Of a stretch of 64,000 nucleotides of DNA, positions 62,070 through 64,000 are shown piece by piece. The stretch comes from Haloarcula amylovorans. GTDB taxonomy: Archaea; Halobacteriota; Halobacteria; Halobacteriales; Haloarculaceae. The DNA is taken from positions 1-64,000 of the forward strand of contig NZ_SRIF01000006.1 of the NCBI RefSeq assembly GCF_004681185.1, in the 5' to 3' direction. The notes below the pieces were generated by a model. The model did no database searches. It had not been told where the DNA came from and was given only the letters and a program-made list of their open reading frames with translations. Position 1 is the first letter of the stretch; every line of letters starts with the position of its first letter. A program made the translations under genes and the position numbers.

Positions 62070-62147
62070 ATTCTATGCCAAAAGATTGCTCTGACAGCTA
62101 ACTCGACGTACGTGACTAGATAAGCGACCTCGGTATCTTAGATTGCT

Positions 62148-62819
62148 TCACGAACCGTCGAGGAGCCGCGTCCCGGTTTTGGTGGGCAGCCCACACTCCT
62201 CGACACGAGAAATTACCCGGTTGATATCGTATTCTACCCGGCGGAGTTCGACTTCGTTAGCCGCAGTATCGAGAACCGCGTACGCAGCACGCTCGTCGCC
62301 GTCTCGTGGCTGGCCGACACTCCCAGGATTCACGATGAGCCGGCCATCGATCGTAGCTTTGTGCTGGATATGAGTGTGGCCGAGCACGATTCCAACGTGG
62401 TCGTCCAGATAGGGGCGCATCTTCGAGAACTGTGCCGGTCGTACGTAGGAGCCGAGCCGGTTAGGATCCGGATGGCTATGCGCCAATCGATAGGCGCCGT
62501 CTGCAAATTCCGTTCGTTCTGGGAGCTTAGAAAGCCACTCTCGCTGACCGTCACTCAGCTCCTGTTGGGTGAATTCGAGCCCTGCACGAGCCATTTCATT
62601 GTGTTCGTAGCGTTGTGGCGTCTCGACGTTGCGGTCATGGTTGCCCTGCACGACAAGTGAACTGACTGCTCGAACGCGCTCGAGACACTCGCGTGGCCAG
62701 GGATTGTACCCGATGACGTCGCCTGCGCAGATGATGTCGTCGACAGGTGGCATATCATCCAGGATGGCTTCGAGGGCCGGCAGGTTCGCGTGGATGTCGG
62801 AAATCAGGCCAACTCGCAT
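62148..62819 (-). CDS. YfcE/MJ0936-like metallophosphoesterase
   Basis: A 223-residue phosphodiesterase of the YfcE/MJ0936 class with complete metal motifs: ISDIHAN at 6-12, CAGDVIGYNPWP, VVQGNHDR, RLAHSHPDP, LGHTHIQH and VNPGSVGQPRDG. Related enzymes cleave 2',3'-cyclic phosphodiesters or other phosphodiesters. The ATG at 62819 is chosen because the catalytic domain starts with MRVGLISDIH. The same frame is open upstream to 63032, but those residues belong to a broken phosphatase (next entry). Confidence 0.85.
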   Translation of the reverse strand: MRVGLISDIHANLPALEAILDDMPPVDDIICAGDVIGYNPWPRECLERVRAVSSLVVQGNHDRNVETPQRYEHNEMARAGLEFTQQELSDGQREWLSKLPERTEFADGAYRLAHSHPDPNRLGSYVRPAQFSKMRPYLDDHVGIVLGHTHIQHKATIDGRLIVNPGSVGQPRDGDERAAYAVLDTAANEVELRRVEYDINRVISRVEECGLPTKTGTRLLDGS

Positions 62820-63307
62820 ACAGTTTCCTTGAGGAGCATCACTGAAATACAGGTGGTTAACCAACTCACGGTTCTGGGTGTAGACACGCGCCGCCTGTCG
62901 GACTATTGCTTCATCCGGGTCGATGGCATTCCGGCGTTTCGCAACCTGCTTGAACGCTGCTTCCAATCCGATTTCATCGTATAGTGCGAGCGCCGTCATA
63001 GCTACCGTTGGACTGCGTGAGGCTTCCGCCAAACAATGAGCGAGAAGGTTGTCCCAGTCTTGAGACTAGATAGGACATGGGTAACAGCTCAGTCGAATCT
63101 CTGCTGCTCGTTCCGAGGCCCATCTATCATGGGTATATTCTCGACCGGCAGATCGGAGGAAAATCTACCGTCTGGCTCGCTGTGTATCAGTGAGACAATA
63201 ATCACGATGCTATGCTCCCGTATTAGCGCCTCATCACCAGCATTCTTAACTGGTCTAACGAACAATCCATCTGCAACCTCGTCCATCTCCTCAGAGGATA
63301 TTGGCAT
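62820..63307 (-). pseudogene. Broken dual-specificity protein phosphatase
   Basis: The N-terminal half runs from 63307: VADGLFVRPVKNAGDEALIREHSIVIIVSL and LPVENIPMIDG, the start of a cysteine-based dual-specificity phosphatase, ending in TGA at 63089-63091 after QQRFD. The same frame continues AVTHVLSSLKTG. After a frameshift the signature HC-x5-R appears as HCLAEASRSPTVAM, then ALYDEIGLEAAFKQVAKRRNAID. The nucleophile Cys and Arg are kept, but the stop and shift prevent a full product. The last part runs in frame into the downstream metallophosphoesterase without a stop. Confidence 0.7.
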
Positions 63308-63371
63308 CTATTGTTCGCGAGGACATGTAATGGAACCGGTGGCCGATAGCGAATAAATAGAGAATCAGTGG

Positions 63372-64000
63372 TTAAACATAGGACATGAGACGCGCCTGCT
63401 GGGCATCGTCGGGGTCAGGAACGAGGTCGTAGCGTTCGAGCATCGATTCTGACCCATCCTGGTCGTACTTTAGCCCCTCAAAGACGAGTTCCGGCGACAC
63501 TTCCAGCGTGTGGATGTACGACCGGCCGCCAGCCCGGCCAAGATTTCGCTCGTCGCGTTCGAGCAGGCCGTAGAGCCGGATCGAGTCCAGAAAGTCGTTG
63601 ACCCGCCGTTTCGAGCGCGGTTCGTAATCACAGACCTGGCAGATGTTTTCGTAGACCTGATAGATGTTTTTCGCCCGGGGAGATGCATCGTCGTCGATGT
63701 TAAGAAACGCCGTCGCGAGCATGGCGAGTTTCATCTGCGAGGTGAGCTGTTCGCGAACAATCGTGAGCACACGCTGTTCTTCGACCCGATTCCCAGCTTC
63801 CTCGACGTGATCTTCTGTGACGCGGCCCGCATCACGTTTTCGAGCGATGTTGCCAGCCGTTTCTAGGAGGTCGAGTGCCTCGCGGGCGTCACCCTGTTCC
63901 TGGGCAGCGCGAGCCGCACAGAGTTCAACCACGCCATCATCGACGATGTCCTCGCGGAACACGAGCCCAGCGTAGTGAGAGAGAATCTCGGTCAACTCGG
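63372..64000 (-). CDS. Orc1/Cdc6 replication initiator, C-terminal part (cut by window edge)
   Basis: About 209 codons of an open frame that continues past the window edge. The visible part starts in the lid region of the AAA+ domain (LTEILSHYAGLVF, then VELCAARAAQEQGDAREALDLLETAG, the typical helix of Orc1/Cdc6). It ends with the winged helix that contacts origin DNA (YQVYENICQVCDYEPRSKRRVNDFLDSIRLYGLLE, then GRAGGRSYIHTLEVSPELV). The ATPase motifs lie outside the window. Haloarchaeal secondary replicons usually carry several orc genes, each near its own origin, so an origin may lie just beyond this edge. Confidence 0.85.
   Translation of the reverse strand, partial: ELTEILSHYAGLVFREDIVDDGVVELCAARAAQEQGDAREALDLLETAGNIARKRDAGRVTEDHVEEAGNRVEEQRVLTIVREQLTSQMKLAMLATAFLNIDDDASPRAKNIYQVYENICQVCDYEPRSKRRVNDFLDSIRLYGLLERDERNLGRAGGRSYIHTLEVSPELVFEGLKYDQDGSESMLERYDLVPDPDDAQQARLMSYV

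Noticed and set aside
62820..63032. N-terminal extension of the YfcE-like enzyme
   Set aside because: The residues match the second half of a dual-specificity phosphatase, so the in-frame extension is best read as a remnant.
1..64000. tRNA or rRNA genes
   Set aside because: No cloverleaf with GGTTCRA-type T-arm or rRNA-like stretch was recognised by eye. A covariance-model scan would be needed to exclude them.

Overview
This looks like accessory DNA from a halophilic archaeon (class Halobacteria), probably a megaplasmid or an integrated conjugative element. The evidence is GC-rich acidic coding sequence, Tat-type signal peptides and lipoboxes, many NxS/T sequons on an exported protein, promoters with a TATA-like box about 25-35 nt before a start codon (leaderless style), and characteristic families (TrmB, PadR, an HVO_A0114-like fragment, Orc1/Cdc6). 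No database search was possible. Family calls rest on motifs read by eye and remembered family knowledge.

Layout. (1) 0.4-12.6 kb is a tightly overlapping type IV secretion/conjugation-like operon: pilin-like protein, exported sequon-rich protein, Tat lipoprotein, VirB6/TrbL-like protein, VirB4-like ATPase, two ribbon-helix-helix-like proteins, a compact MOBP-like relaxase and a VirD4-like coupling ATPase. (2) 12.6-25.3 kb is cargo: small zinc-binding-type proteins, a divergent TrmB regulator and GH97 glycosidase pair, PadR, remnants of a regulator and a subtilase, an OB-fold protein flanked by hairpin-dense DNA, and an MntA-HepT toxin-antitoxin pair. Four copies of a 40-42 bp inverted-repeat element (CTAACCAACA, about 21 nt, TGTTGGTTAG) lie between these modules. 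(3) 25.4-34.2 kb is a second, shorter secretion cluster (pilin, VirB6, VirB4, coupling ATPase) without a recognisable relaxase. (4) 34.3-41.7 kb is a low-density, partly AT-rich zone with a broken lipoprotein, iteron-like repeats, a helical-repeat protein, a tyrosyl-tRNA synthetase, a decayed tyrosine recombinase and two membrane proteins.

(5) 41.8-57.3 kb is the most unusual part: an expanded TerY-P-like phospho-signalling locus. It has three VWA proteins (one lacking every MIDAS motif, one fused to a kinase), two stand-alone kinases, a PP2C phosphatase, a PP2C-pseudokinase fusion, a zinc-ribbon/CAP-domain protein, and, convergently, a 1092-residue helical protein next to a membrane-anchored P-loop GTPase. 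Known TerY-P triads (VWA, PP2C, kinase) belong to stress and conflict systems. The duplicated, partly inactivated copies, the GTPase arm and the CAP protein suggest a more elaborate variant.

(6) 57.5-64 kb holds metallophosphoesterases (one frameshifted), two divergent TIM-barrel AP-endonuclease/xylose-isomerase-like proteins, a dual-specificity-phosphatase remnant read in frame into a phosphoesterase, and the C-terminal part of an Orc1/Cdc6 initiator cut by the window edge.
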